Origin: Acholoe squamosa | Taxonomy: Eukaryota > Annelida > Polychaeta > Phyllodocida > Polynoidae | NCBI GenBank assembly: GCA_949317995.1 | Contig: OX439047.1 | Coordinates: 32,216,950-32,280,949 of the forward strand | DNA: 64,000 nt | Direction of reading: 5' to 3' | Shown: positions 49,204 through 60,383 of the stretch, in pieces | Numbering within the stretch: position 1 is the first letter of the stretch | Layout of the letters: every line of letters begins with the position of its first letter | Program-made: the position numbers and the translations under genes | Notes under the pieces: generated by a model | Databases searched by the model: none | What the model was told of the DNA's origin: nothing | The model's input: the letters and a program-made list of their open reading frames with translations, nothing else

Positions 49204-49436
49204 ATGGCTGCTGAAGCTGGCAGCAGCCCCCCACGTGTCAAACAGAAGCTAGTGATTGACGTGGTGTCCGACGTGATGTGACCATGGTGTTGGGTGGGCA
49301 AACGGAAACTGGAGAAGGCAATGGCAGCCGCGGCCGACCGCTATGAGTTCGTCGTCCGCTGGCAGCCTTTCCTCCTCCGGCCCGAGATGCCCCCCGAGGG
49401 GATTGTTAAGCCTCCCGATGACCCTGACAACCCAAG
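49204..49436 (+). CDS. FrnE/DsbA-like oxidoreductase, first coding exon, with in-frame TGA at the active-site Cys (candidate selenoprotein)
   Basis: ATG at 49204 has an ideal context (CTTAACATGGCT). The exon runs 77 codons plus 2 nt to a donor CCAAG|GTAAGA (49436/49437). Residues 15-30 read KLVIDVVSDVM-TGA-PWCW, then VGKRKLEKAM, RYEFVVRWQPFLLRP and EMPPEGIVKP. This is the N-terminal strand, active site and following region of the DSBA-family FrnE group, which normally has SDVxCPWC. The TGA (49279-49281, position 26) replaces the first Cys and the second (C29) is kept, giving UxxC if decoded as selenocysteine. The rest of the frame is intact, CpG-rich and ends at a proper donor, which argues against a pseudogene. 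Downstream exons and a SECIS element were not found; a TGC to TGA nonsense change is the alternative. Confidence 0.75.
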
Positions 49437-50515
49437 GTAAGATAATTGAGTCTGTGCATGACTGACAATGTTTGAGTGTGGTGATAACAATGGTAGTGGC
49501 TAGCATCATGATATCAAAGATCATGATGACAAGTCCTGACCCCCATGCTGCAGCCCCTGACCACGCCCACCACTGCTGAAGGAGCTGGCTGGAATCTCCA
49601 GCACCAAGTGGTCCTTCAACACAACCAACACCACCATCTCCTCCAGGCCCCATCAGCAGAATGGTGCTGATCTCCCCTTCAGGAGAAAGGGGTGGTGGAT
49701 AGGACTTATAGTGGAACTGGGCACATGTAGGATAGAGTATACAGGAGGGATGAATGGGGCTTAGAGAATAATGTTATATCTTTTAGAGCTTTGTAGTTAC
49801 AAACGATGCTTGAGTGGGAAGTGGGATTGATTCAGAAGGAGACATAGGTGTCAATAGTGAATGTCGTAGTTGCACGTAATATAATATAGGACTATGCCTG
49901 ACAATAAACATGCGTGTTAAAAGCCCCTCTAAACTGAGCGCCCTAATGGCCCGGGGCCTAATGGTTACAAGGAAGAATACACTTGTTTACATACACTCTC
50001 AGCCACAATTGTAAATGGGCTATAAAGACCATTTTACTGGGTACAGGGCAACCTACATCGGGGCATTGGATTTGTACTTACAGCAACTACTACTGATTTC
50101 CCAAAAAACCATATTCACACCCAACCCAATATGGGCTGTGCCTATGATGATTTTGAGTTGGGCATTATATGTATATATATTAATATCTCTATTCGAAGCT
50201 CTCTGCAGTGGTGGAATGGGTCAGTGCACCTAAAGGGTCACAGGATCTGGGTCGATATTGGGTGTATTCTATCACTGTTTTCAATTATCTATAGTGATAA
50301 ATTATATCCAGTTCTATAGCCTAGAACCTGGCTACCAGAGGATGCATTTTGTGTCGATATCCTTTACATTGATTTTGTTGTAATACTTATTGGTGATAAG
50401 TGTGAACCCTATATTTTGAAGGCAAAGTACATTGATTACATATCCCCTTACCTGATTTGCATATGATTCTATCTAACTTCCCATCATATAGAAAGAGAGG
50501 AGTGATTGAGAGACA
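49437..50515. other. Probable intron of the FrnE-like gene
   Basis: No matching next exon was recognised. Contains a copy (49985-50105) of the dispersed repeat also seen inverted at 11530-11640. Confidence 0.4.
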
Positions 50516-50519
50516 GACA

Positions 50520-50528
50520 GAGGCAAAC

Positions 50529-50572
<44 letters not shown>

Positions 50573-50640
50573 AGAGCGAGCGCAACAGAGACAGACAGAC
50601 AGACATGAGCAGACAGACAGAGACAGACAGAGACAGAAAG
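50520..50640. repeat. (GA)n followed by ACAGACAG repeats
   Basis: About 40 bp GA then imperfect ACAGACAG units. Confidence 0.9.
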
Positions 50641-50699
50641 ATCATTAGTATCATTCTTGTTAGATAAGTTTTACTGAGCCCCCTAAATGGACGTGTATT

Positions 50700-53380
50700 T
50701 TGCTGAGTTATGGTCCCGATTACACAGCATAACATTGCATCTTTGAAAGGGGGCTCTGCCCTGCGATGCAGCGGTTATGTATACAGGTTAAAAAATGTCA
50801 TATCACCAGGCATGGATCTGTGCATACAATCGAACCATGTACCCTAGGTATATAGGGTTGAGCAAACATTAGGATCCGCACTTCGTAAATATGAAACGGG
50901 CCAACTGAATTCATTGAAAAGCAGGCGAGCATGACCAATGCAGACAACCATTTTATATTCAGGCCACCCACTTTCATTTCAACATTTTACTCGCGTATAC
51001 AATAGTTTTACCAAGTTGATACACTAGATGGCGCTCCAGTAGCCCCCCTGGTTTGCACTCGGACTATTATTATTGAGATACCAATTGATAGAGGCTCAAC
51101 ATCTTTCTGAACATCTAGGCAACTATACACACATAGGTGTGTGTCTCGTTGGTTCATTGATCTACATTCTGGTACACGTCAAATCATAGGCACTTGACCC
51201 ATCTTACGTTGTCTTATCTGTGTTCGATATCTCCTCCAGTGAGATACCTGTGCACTAAGTATACAGCAAACCTACCATGTATTCTAAGCATATCTAGTTA
51301 TAGCACGGTGCACTTATAGTGTACTTGGATTGATGCCAGGTCACCTCAGCAGGGGGATCCGCCGACCCTAGGCCAAAAACATACCTCTACGTCATATCTA
51401 TGTCATCATTATAGACGTAGTCTCAGTACGTCACGGGTTTTATCATGGTTATATGATTGCGATAGTTATATAGAGAGGTATAACCGTCTGCAATGTGTGC
51501 ATCTGATTGGTAGTTCTTAATAATGTGAAAACTTAATCTCTATATCGCATAAAATGGTTTTTCATATTGGATACACTGTCGTTACATTATGTCTTTTATC
51601 GTGGCTATAGATCTAAAGGCCATGTATAGATTTATAGATTTTTTTTTTTATTCTACTATGGGCTGATTCGATGGGTGATCTTTATTATGCTATTAAATAG
51701 CATGATTATAATACTCAATATTGAATGGAGTTAAAAAGAGCCCTGAAAACGTTTTTGAAAACCAGCTTAGTGGTAACCCTAGCTACTTAGTCCACTCCAA
51801 GTACACCTACATCATTAGAAAGCTGCATTGGACACATCACGAGAGAGATGTAGTGTATCATTACTGTCTGTGCCTGTCAAAGGCATAATTCATGTATTTT
51901 CGGGTATACAAGGAAAGCTCGAAAGGCAGCAAGACCTCAGGTGACGTTTTCAGACTGTCAACTCTAATAATGATGGGGATGAATCCTATAGCTCCCATCG
52001 TAGATTGGGGATGATTTTGCCACTAGGGGACTAGTACTTATATTATTGAAGATAACATCCTTTGCCTTGTGAGTGGTCATTTTAACTTTGGGGATGGCGG
52101 AATTCTAGGATATATAGAAACATAAGAATACTTTGGGTTCTTTGTTGAAAAGCCTTTATCAAAATATAGCTATGCTGTGTGTCTTAATCAACGAGGACAA
52201 TTTTGTTACTTTTGAAAAGTATTATACATGGGTTGGGTTTACAGCATGCAAATCATAACAGCATCTGTCTAAGTTTTAGCCTGCTGACGCCAGGTGGCTC
52301 TATGCATCACTTCATGACCTTTGCCGCCAGTTTGGCAGTTGAACAACTAGAACACATTTCCATGGTTACAAGGGTTGGCAAGGTAACCCTTCACCGTTCA
52401 CCTATTGGGACCAGAGGGTCAAGTGTGATGCTTCATTCCAGCATGTACAAAATGAATAGTGTTGGGTAGCAACTCTGGGGGTCATTTAAAGGTCATGTGT
52501 ATGGCAGCCATCCACCATGTTGAGAATAATGATAGACAATTCCTGGCAGGGGGCAATAGAACTATCTGACAAGGAAACATTTCAATATCCCGTGAGTCAG
52601 ACCAATGTAACTTGCCAATTTACAATCAGGGAAGAATGAATGAAACATGGTTATGACCATAGACAAAATGTTAACAGTAAGGCTAAATTGAATCAATCTG
52701 GATGGAAGTTACCAGATCTTCTCTTTTGCTTAGCCTCATAGAAAGACTCATTTCAGAACCCATGGGATAGCCTTCTCATTAAATAAGTACTAACTTACAA
52801 CTCTCAATCTACATCTGGCTTAGCTTTGTATGGTAGATATACTCAGATGATCTTGAAAAGAATTGACATAAACTTTATCTAACTATAAAAACAATGCAGA
52901 AGAAATCGTTAGGGGTATATGAAATGGATCTGTGGGAAACATTTTTCTGCAGGTCACATCATACAGTTAGATGGCCTACTCGATCAGTACCCATTGGTGC
53001 TAAGTCAAGCACTTCTTCCCCTTAACGTTCACTGACGGTTAAATATTCCACTTTTTATGGTAGTCTAAGTGATCCATGAATAGTTTGTGTATTCCTAGTT
53101 TCAGTTTCCTTATTGCTCCTTGGTGGGATTTGAACTAGGTTCCTCCTGATTGTGACTCCTTTGTGCTCCTATCTGTGCTAGTGGGGCAGGTGTTGAAAGT
53201 GGAACTATCAATATGATATTTCAACAATAGACCTACTACAGTGAGATGTCATATGAGGCCCAGTAGACTAATAGGAAACACAGACTGGAGTGACCATAGT
53301 AAGGAAATATGCCCATAGTAGGGCCAAATGTCCACAATGTCCTCAGTAAGTAGCGCGAGTCCTACTTATATGCCTATTGC
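50700..53380. other. Intergenic or intronic, nothing recognised
   Basis: No exon of the FrnE-like gene was found. The frame at 52203-52469 (LLTPGGSMHHFMTFAASL) contains a possible donor GGCAAG|GTAACC at 52382 but matches no family I know. Confidence 0.35.
51021..51034 (+). promoter_or_regulatory. CTCF-like motif
   Basis: ACACTAGATGGCGC matches 13 of 14 positions of CCASYAGRKGGCRS and is close to the fly-type CTCF core. Not within a recognised repeat. Confidence 0.35.
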
Positions 53381-53393
53381 AACCTGGCTCAAC

Positions 53394-53466
53394 GGTTGCA
53401 GCGGTAGTGCAGCAATAGGATTCTCACTTTGCATGTGAGGGGTCTAAAGTTCAAGTCTCGGTGGTG
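53394..53466 (+). repeat. tRNA-Ala(TGC)-like SINE head or pseudogene
   Basis: The anticodon arm CTCAC-TTTGCAT-GTGAG is intact with anticodon TGC. A-box-like TAGTGCAGCAATAGG and B-box-like AGTTCAAGTCT are present, but the acceptor stem does not pair, so this is not a functional tRNA. Confidence 0.6.
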
Positions 53467-53639
53467 CTGTAAAACATTTTTCAGTTTAATAGGAAACATC
53501 TCATCTATTGCAGTGTATTTTTCTAAGACCTAACTTTGTAACTAATTGAGACAGACGCTTGCTTGAACACTAACAGAATCATCAACATCTGCCAAGGCCA
53601 AGAAAAAATAAAAGCGGTGTTTTTCTAGTAACATAGCTC

Positions 53640-53965
53640 AAAGTGCTAGGGGCGGTAGGTCGGATTTCTATTTCTTTTTTTTTCACATTTATATAGGAAA
53701 TGTTAGGGCACATATCAATGGATGTATCAAATTCTTTGATTTCATTGTAAAATAATGATGAGAAAATGGCAACTATTAGAGAGGGGAAGAACACGAAAAG
53801 GATACAGGGAAAACCCTTAAAAAGTAACGAAAATTTCTTTAAAATATGAAAAAATGAGACAAAATTCTTCAAATCACAAAAAAAAAAAAAAAAATTTGCC
53901 CCTGTTTTGCTAGGGTCGGTCAGGTTACTGGAAACACACCTTTTTTTATTTGGCCCAAGTCAGAA
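53640..53965 (+). mobile_element. GGTCGGT-type MITE
   Basis: Left GGCGGTAGGTCGGATTTC, right TTTTGCTAGGGTCGGTCAGG then TTACTGGAAAC. Poly(A)-rich interior. The minus-strand frame over it resembles the + frame at 12783-13058 only because both lie in the same repeat. Confidence 0.7.
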
Positions 53966-54040
53966 AATAGCAGGAGAATAAATTCTTTTCATAACAAAAG
54001 ATTTCCGGTTAAAAACATGCAGCTTTTCAAGAGCATCCCT

Positions 54041-54105
54041 GGAATGGAATCGAACTCAGGATCTTCTGATGTGAAGGTAAACATGTTACCACTACACCAT
54101 TTTGA
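54041..54105 (-). repeat. tRNA-like SINE head (Val-like), minus strand
   Basis: On the minus strand: A-box GGTGTAGTGGTAA (54098-54086) and B-box GAGTTCGATTCCA (54058-54046) with a 28-nt spacing typical of tRNA. The anticodon stem does not fold cleanly, so it is a tRNA-derived repeat or pseudogene. Confidence 0.55.
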
Positions 54106-54499
54106 CTGTGCTGAAAGATCTCCACTTGAAGTCTCATATGATCTGTTCCCTCTTTGTGTGTTGAAAGCTAGAATTCTACTTTTTTCCAAGCCTAAAAACA
54201 TTAGAAATATGCCTGGGACCATATGTCACTTTTGCATTTACTGCAAAGATATGATCATACTCTAAATATTTTAGTGACCAATTCCTATTATATTCCTATA
54301 TAGATAAGATTATATTATAAGGTATCATGGTTACAAGTACTAGAGGATAATAGAAAGGATATTGAGTATGTGCAAGAATGGGTGAGAGAGGGGCTTAACA
54401 GGGAACAATTTTCTCACAAACCCATTATGAATACATAATCATGGTCACATTGTAGAAATAAGATTGACCTACCAAAATAAGTAATCTTTACAATAATTC

Positions 54500-54567
54500 T
54501 CAATGGGGCTTGAACTTGCCACCTTCAGCTGCGAAGTTCAGTGGCGTATCAACTGAGCTAATGAGGC
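54500..54567 (-). repeat. tRNA-like SINE head, unit 1
   Basis: Minus strand starts GCCTCATTAGCTCAGTTGAT with a good A-box (TAGCTCAGTTGATA) and B-box (AGTTCAAGCC), but the D and anticodon stems are degenerate. Confidence 0.55.
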
Positions 54568-56141
54568 ATGTGGAGTGGTTGGTGCTAGGATATGATATAA
54601 TCTCAGACATCAGTGTAGAGGCTAGACCCCTACTTTGCTGGAGTATTCATTTAGAGTCCGACTGAGTATAGCACCATGCCTGAGTCTTGTGCCATACTCA
54701 TGCTTATCCTTTTTCCCAATGTGTGGCATTTAAGCAGGATCAGCATGAGTATGGCATGTCAGGGGAGAGCCTCTATGCTCTCATGGTACTCAGGCAGTGC
54801 CAGAGACTATGTGAAACTCAGGCTGATTCTCTTCTTTTTTTTTTGTCAGTGTTGTGGGCGTATGTACCATCCTTTGGCCAAACTGCTAGAACTAACAGAG
54901 GCCAGTGAGGTATTTGGGATCATTATTAGGTCCACTCTGAAAGGGTACGTGAAAAATATTGAATATGACATGATATTACTGGATTAGTTGTCAGCAAATA
55001 GAAGGCCCTCATAAATTTTACTCATTATCTATTCTCTAAGTTTAACTTTCTATTACCTGATTCATGGGTACATGATAGGCTCACCATTGAGTTTACAAGT
55101 ATATTTTTGTACCACATATGTATATTCGCAATATTTCATTTTCTCACCATAGATAATGTTTAGATGGAGAATGCAAGTATGTACTGGAAGTAAGTATAGA
55201 GGCCTAACTAGATGAAGGAAATAACAGTTATAAACCCATTTCAATATCTTCGATAGCTGTTGCATATGTACAGATTCCTCTTAAAGGTGCCTCTGTTAGA
55301 TCATTCACCATCCGTTCCCGCAGAGCCCATGGTACCTACTATAGTTTGTATGGATGCCTGGAGAGGTTGTCCATAGTTGGCTAAAACATACCAGATACGC
55401 TGGGGTCATGGCTGTTGGTGCTGAATTGGTGAGTGCCAATTACATTAAGCAGGCCCCCGAACACTAACCCAACACCAGGTTACAAGTGCTTCCGACATCC
55501 AGGGGCATACTGATGACACTGCTTATACTCCCGGCCTATACTGTATGCCATGTTTTGTGGCTTTTTATTTTTGTGTCTCATCCTGCAGACTGAGGTAATT
55601 TACTGTCTTTTATCAGAATGGAATTGAAACTGTTATATTAGATTTTGTTGAGTTACTGTTTTCATTTTGTGAAAATAGTGCTATGCCTGTTAGTATGTTA
55701 TTTTTGTAGCAAAGCACTTATCAGTTTTTTTCCAATTTCGGTTCTAATGCTTCTATAGCTGGAATCCCCAAAGCATTGAGAATATGGAAGAAACGATTTC
55801 ATAATGTTTGACGGCAATTACCCTTAATGAGGAGTACCATTATATCCATAATGCAATATTTTCCTTTCATAATGAAATTCAGTTTAGCCTTGCAATCATT
55901 AGCTTAAGTCTCAACTCCCATAGTCTAAACACAATCATCTGCCTCTGAACATAGGTTGGCGAGTTCCTTGCTATTAGCGCTTCTGGATCTGCTTTCACCA
56001 ATTATCTTTAGTGGTCTTCTCGTTGACCTTCTTGATAAACAGATCATTGTCTTCAGGATAGGCATATCTCAGGTTTGGTCCAATGAGCAATACCTATAGC
56101 CATAAGTTATCATGTATAGAATCTCTTCCATACCAATTTTG

Positions 56142-56146
<5 letters not shown>

Positions 56147-56191
<45 letters not shown>
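56147..56191. repeat. (CT)n microsatellite, unit 1
   Basis: About 44 bp CT. The unit 2 array is 4 bp longer. Produces Leu/Ser and Arg/Glu repeats in frames that are not genes. Confidence 0.95.
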
Positions 56192-56193
<2 letters not shown>

Positions 56194-56635
56194 GTGCGAG
56201 TGCACGTGTGTGCTCTCTCTTTGTCTCTATCTTCCACTCTTTCCCTCTACCTCTCTGTTTCCCTCGCTTTCTACTTATCCTCTCTATCCCTACCATGGGT
56301 AGTCGGGGATAGTTCTCTCATTTCTATGCAACTGTGCTTTATATATGGGGTAGTTATATCGTCCACTGAAAGCACGGTGCTTGCTTAATGTAGACTCTGT
56401 AAGCAGTGGTGGGATAGTGGTACCGTAAGCTTTGGCTGTCATTAACCCATATCAAATTGAGGCCCCTAAATCAAACCAACTCATAAATCGCAGTATACTG
56501 TGTTGAAGTAGCCATATGCTTGGTATATTAAAGCTTATTACACGATTTCTGTGATTCTAGTGCTTTTCCTTGATATTCCCATGCACATACCTGTCGATAT
56601 TGCATGGCATGATGCATGCATCATGACTTTTGTAA

Positions 56636-56675
56636 GGTGTGTGGTTATCCAAGGATAACAGGCGCACCTTACATG
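56636..56675. repeat. Hairpin GTAAGGTG...CACCTTAC, unit 1
   Basis: GTAAGGTGTGTGGTTATCC is followed after AA by GGATAACAGGCGCACCTTAC, a near-perfect stem with a tiny loop. The same hairpin occurs in unit 2 at about 58945-58984. Confidence 0.8.
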
Positions 56676-56804
56676 TCATATGTTACATGTTAAAACCTAC
56701 GAAATTTTCATTGTCAGGGTAGGGGTCAAACATGAATACATAATCATGGTCACATTGTAGAAATAAGATTGACCTACCAAAATAAGTAATCTTTACAATA
56801 ATTC

Positions 56805-56872
56805 TCAATGGGGCTTGAACTTGCCACCTTCAGCTGCGAAGTTCAGTGGCGTATCAACTGAGCTAATGAGGC
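56805..56872 (-). repeat. tRNA-like SINE head, unit 2
   Basis: Exact copy of 54500-54567 displaced by 2305 bp. Confidence 0.55.
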
Positions 56873-58446
56873 ATGTGGAGTGGTTGGTGCTAGGATATGA
56901 TATAATCTCAGACATCAGTGTAGGGGCTAGACCCCTACTTTGCTGGAGTATTCATTTAGAGTCCGACTGAGTATAGCACCATGCCTGAGTCTTGTGCCAT
57001 ACTCATGCTTATCCTTTTTCCCAATGTGTGGCATTTAAGCAGGATCAGCATGAGTATGGCATGTCAGGGGAGAGCCTCTATGCTCTCATGATACTCAGGC
57101 AGTGCCAGAGACTATGTGAAACTCAGGCTGATTCTCTTCTTTTTTTTTTGTCAGTGTTGTGGGCGTATGTACCATCCTTTGGCCAAACTGCTAGAACTAA
57201 CAGAGGCCAGTGAGGTATTTGGGATCATTATTAGGTCCACTCTGAAAGGGTACGTGAAAAATATTGAATATGACATGATATTACTGGATTAGTTGTCAGC
57301 AAATAGAAGGCCCTCATAAATTTTACTCATTATCTATTCTCTAAGTTTAACTTTCTATTACCTGATTCATGGGTACATGATAGGCTCACCATTGAGTTTA
57401 CAAGTATATTTTTGTACCACATATGTATATTCGCAATATTTCATTTTCTCACCATAGATAATGTTTAGATGGAGAATGCAAGTATGTACTGGAAGTAAGT
57501 ATAGAGGCCTAACTAGATGAAGGAAATAACAGTTATAAACCCATTTCAATATCTTCGATAGCTGTTGCATATGTACAGATTCCTCTTAAAGGTGCCTCTG
57601 TTAGATCATTCACCATCCGTTCCCGCAGAGCCCATGGTACCTACTATAGTTTGTATGGATGCCTGGAGAGGTTGTCCATAGTTGGCTAAAACATACCAGA
57701 TACGCTGGGGTCATGGCTGTTGGTGCTGAATTGGTGAGTGCCAATTACATTAAGCAGGCCCCCGAACACTAACCCAACACCAGGTTACAAGTGCTTCCGA
57801 CATCCAGGGGCATACTGATGACACTGCTTATACTCCCGGCCTATACTGTATGCCATGTTTTGTGGCTTTTTATTTTTGTGTCTCATCCTGCAGACTGAGG
57901 TAATTTACTGTCTTTTATCAGAATGGAATTGAAACTGTTATATTAGATTTTGTTGAGTTACTGTTTTCATTTTGTGAAAATAGTGCTATGCCTGTTAGTA
58001 TGTTATTTTTGTAGCAAAGCACTTATCAGTTTTTTTCCAATTTCGGTTCTAATGCTTCTATAGCTGGAATCCCCAAAGCATTGAGAATATGGAAGAAACG
58101 ATTTCATAATGTTTGACGGCAATTACCCTTAATGAGGAGTACCATTATATCCATAATGCAATATTTTCCTTTCATAATGAAATTCAGTTTAGCCTTGCAA
58201 TCATTAGCTTAAGTCTCAACTCCCATAGTCTAAACACAATCATCTGCCTCTGAACATAGGTTGGCGAGTTCCTTGCTATTAGCGCTTCTGGATCTGCTTT
58301 CACCAATTATCTTTAGTGGTCTTCTCGTTGACCTTCTTGATAAACAGATCATTGTCTTCAGGATAGGCATATCTCAGGTTTGGTCCAATGAGCAATACCT
58401 ATAGCCATAAGTTATCATGTATAGAATCTCTTCCATACCAATTTTG

Positions 58447-58451
<5 letters not shown>

Positions 58452-58500
<49 letters not shown>
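58452..58500. repeat. (CT)n microsatellite, unit 2
   Basis: Four bases longer than the matching array of unit 1, the only length difference found between the units. Confidence 0.95.
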
Positions 58501-58502
<2 letters not shown>

Positions 58503-59027
58503 GTGCGAGTGCACGTGTGTGCTCTCTCTTTGTCTCTATCTTCCACTCTTTCCCTCTACCTCTCTGTTTCCCTCGCTTTCTACTTATCCTCTCTATCCCT
58601 ACCATGGGTAGTCGGGGATAGTTCTCTCATTTCTATGCAACTGTGCTTTATATATGGGGTAGTTATATCGTCCACTGAAAGCACGGTGCTTGCTTAATGT
58701 AGACTCTGTAAGCAGTGGTGGGATAGTGGTACCGTAAGCTTTGGCTGTCATTAACCCATATCAAATTGAGGCCCCTAAATCAAACCAACTCATAAATCGC
58801 AGTATACTGTGTTGAAGTAGCCATATGCTTGGTATATTAAAGCTTATTACACGATTTCTGTGATTCTAGTGCTTTTCCTTGATATTCCCATGCACATACC
58901 TGTCGATATTGCATGGCATGATGCATGCATCATGACTTTTGTAAGGTGTGTGGTTATCCAAGGATAACAGGCGCACCTTACATGTCATATGTTACATGTT
59001 AAAACCTACGAAATTTTCATTGTCAGG

Positions 59028-59095
59028 GTAGGGGTCAAACCTGCAGTCTCCTGATCCCAAATCCAACTCCCTATGCATTGTGCCACAGGGACTGA
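59028..59095 (-). repeat. tRNA-Pro-like SINE head spanning the duplication border
   Basis: Minus strand shows A-box-like TGGCACAATGCATAGGG, a TTTGGGA loop (anticodon TGG if read as tRNA-Pro) and B-box GGTTTGACCCC (59041-59031). The end of tandem unit 2 falls within this B-box, so unit 1 keeps only a truncated tRNA-like end at 56731. Confidence 0.5.
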
Positions 59096-59363
59096 TGAGA
59101 AAGTGTGGGTGTTTGCCTGTATATGTATAATGCCATAGCCCCTACCTGGATAGTAGTGACCCCAGCAACTCTCACATGCGCATAGTTAGAATATCATTAT
59201 AATTATAGAGGACTCGTTCAAGCCAAACCAAAGTGGTTAGAATGCCACCAGTAGCTGTCTGCGTTCTCACCAACCCCTCCCCAGCACTACTGCTGCTGCT
59301 CCCATAACTGCAATGACTGCAGGACGCGTTCAGACCAAACCAATGGCTGCCGGGCACACGTAC

Positions 59364-59430
59364 CGATGGTCAAGTGGTTAGCGCATTGCACTCAGCTACT
59401 AAAGGTAGGCGGGACGAGTCCCGCTCCGGG
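59364..59430 (+). repeat. tRNA-like SINE head (Ser/Leu-type A-box)
   Basis: GATGGTCAAGTGGTTAGCGC is a good A-box/D-arm. The downstream GGGACGAGTCCCGC is a poor B-box. Followed by a T run and no complete cloverleaf. Confidence 0.4.
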
Positions 59431-59564
59431 CGAACGTTTTTTTTCACAGAGTGTAAACACACAATGGCTGGCTTTGAGTCCCGGGGAGAGAAAGATTTTT
59501 GTTTTCAAATTATATTTATTGATTTTCTATTGAATATCTATTGATTAATCGTGTAATAAAATAA

Positions 59565-59985
59565 ATAGTTAATGGATATGTCATGACTTGTGACTGATAT
59601 CCAACAATAACATGCAATCAGGGGGCTTTGCCCCCTCATTGCATGTTACTGTAATCTCCCCCATATAAGGCGCACCTCGCGTAAAAGGCGCACCTAGAGT
59701 TTTAGAAAATAGCCCAAAAAAATGAAAAAGTCATAACTTTTGTTCTACTTAATGAATTCTCAAAATTCAAAAAGCTATGTGTTGCTAGAGCACCCAGGAC
59801 CCCCTACATCCTATTATGACTTAGGGGGGAGTGTAAGATATCAAATGAAAGGTCTCCCCCTTCTGGATCTGGATCCAGTAAGAACTAAAACCTCTCTTAC
59901 AAGACGCGCCTTGTACGTGGGAGATTACGGTATTGTTGGATATCAGTCATGCATCATGACATATCCATTAATTACTTGTTCATTA
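59565..59985. mobile_element. Nested palindromic element, about 420 bp
   Basis: The outer arms TTAATGGATATGTCATGA and TGACTGATATCCAACAATA are repeated inverted at 59929-59980. Nested inside are GTAATCTCCCCC / GGGAGATTAC and a small palindrome GCAATCAGGGGGCTTTGCCC. Contains the ATAAGGCGCACCT motif found in many animal MITEs. No transposase frame. Confidence 0.65.
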
Positions 59986-60383
59986 TTGAGGATTTATTGA
60001 GGATCGTAGCCAAGGAAAGCACTTGTGTATCCTTCGTAATGTTGGTCTTTTTCAAATGATTGACGCATAAATGAAAATGGTGATCTAATGGTAATCCTTG
60101 AAAATTCATCAAAGGCAATAAGAGATGCACTTCTTAAATTCATACTGTATAGAACACAGGTCTATATTGGGGCAGGCCTAGGTATAGATCGATTCAAAGA
60201 CAGATAGCTTTCGATGTAAGGGGCTGTCTGTTGAAAAGGCAAGGAAGGCAAATACCATACTGAAAAGATCAACAGAAACTTTTTGTTGGTGACCTTGAGT
60301 CCCTGGTCCTCCCTCAATGTCACCACAAATATCTTCCCGTCCACATAAAAGACTTCCCATCAATCGACTTCTGGGCTATTAAA

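Larger units (their letters stand above)
54427..59040 (+). repeat. 2.3-kb head-to-tail tandem duplication
   Basis: Unit 1 is 54427-56731 (2305 bp) and unit 2 is 56732-59040 (2309 bp), starting ATGAATACATAATCATGGTC and ending GGGTAGGGGTCAAAC. The offset is constant at 2305 bp until the CT array, then 2309 bp. I found only two base differences (TGTAGAGG/TGTAGGGG near 54643/56948 and TCATGGTA/TCATGATA near 54783/57088) plus two extra CT units. The second difference turns TGG into TGA and breaks a short frame in unit 2. No gene lies inside. Confidence 0.93.

Noticed and set aside
49249-49653. 134-codon minus-strand ORF
   Set aside because: It is antisense to the FrnE-like exon and arises from that exon's high G+C content.
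53394-53466. Functional tRNA-Ala gene
   Set aside because: The anticodon arm and TGC anticodon are good, but the acceptor and T stems do not pair.
54676-54987. 103-codon + frame in tandem unit 1
   Set aside because: Broken by TGG to TGA in the otherwise almost identical unit 2, and no domain is visible.
43866-58697. Leu/Ser- and Arg/Glu-repeat frames at 43.9, 50.5, 56.1 and 58.4 kb
   Set aside because: Products of (CT)n/(GA)n and (CTAT)n microsatellites.
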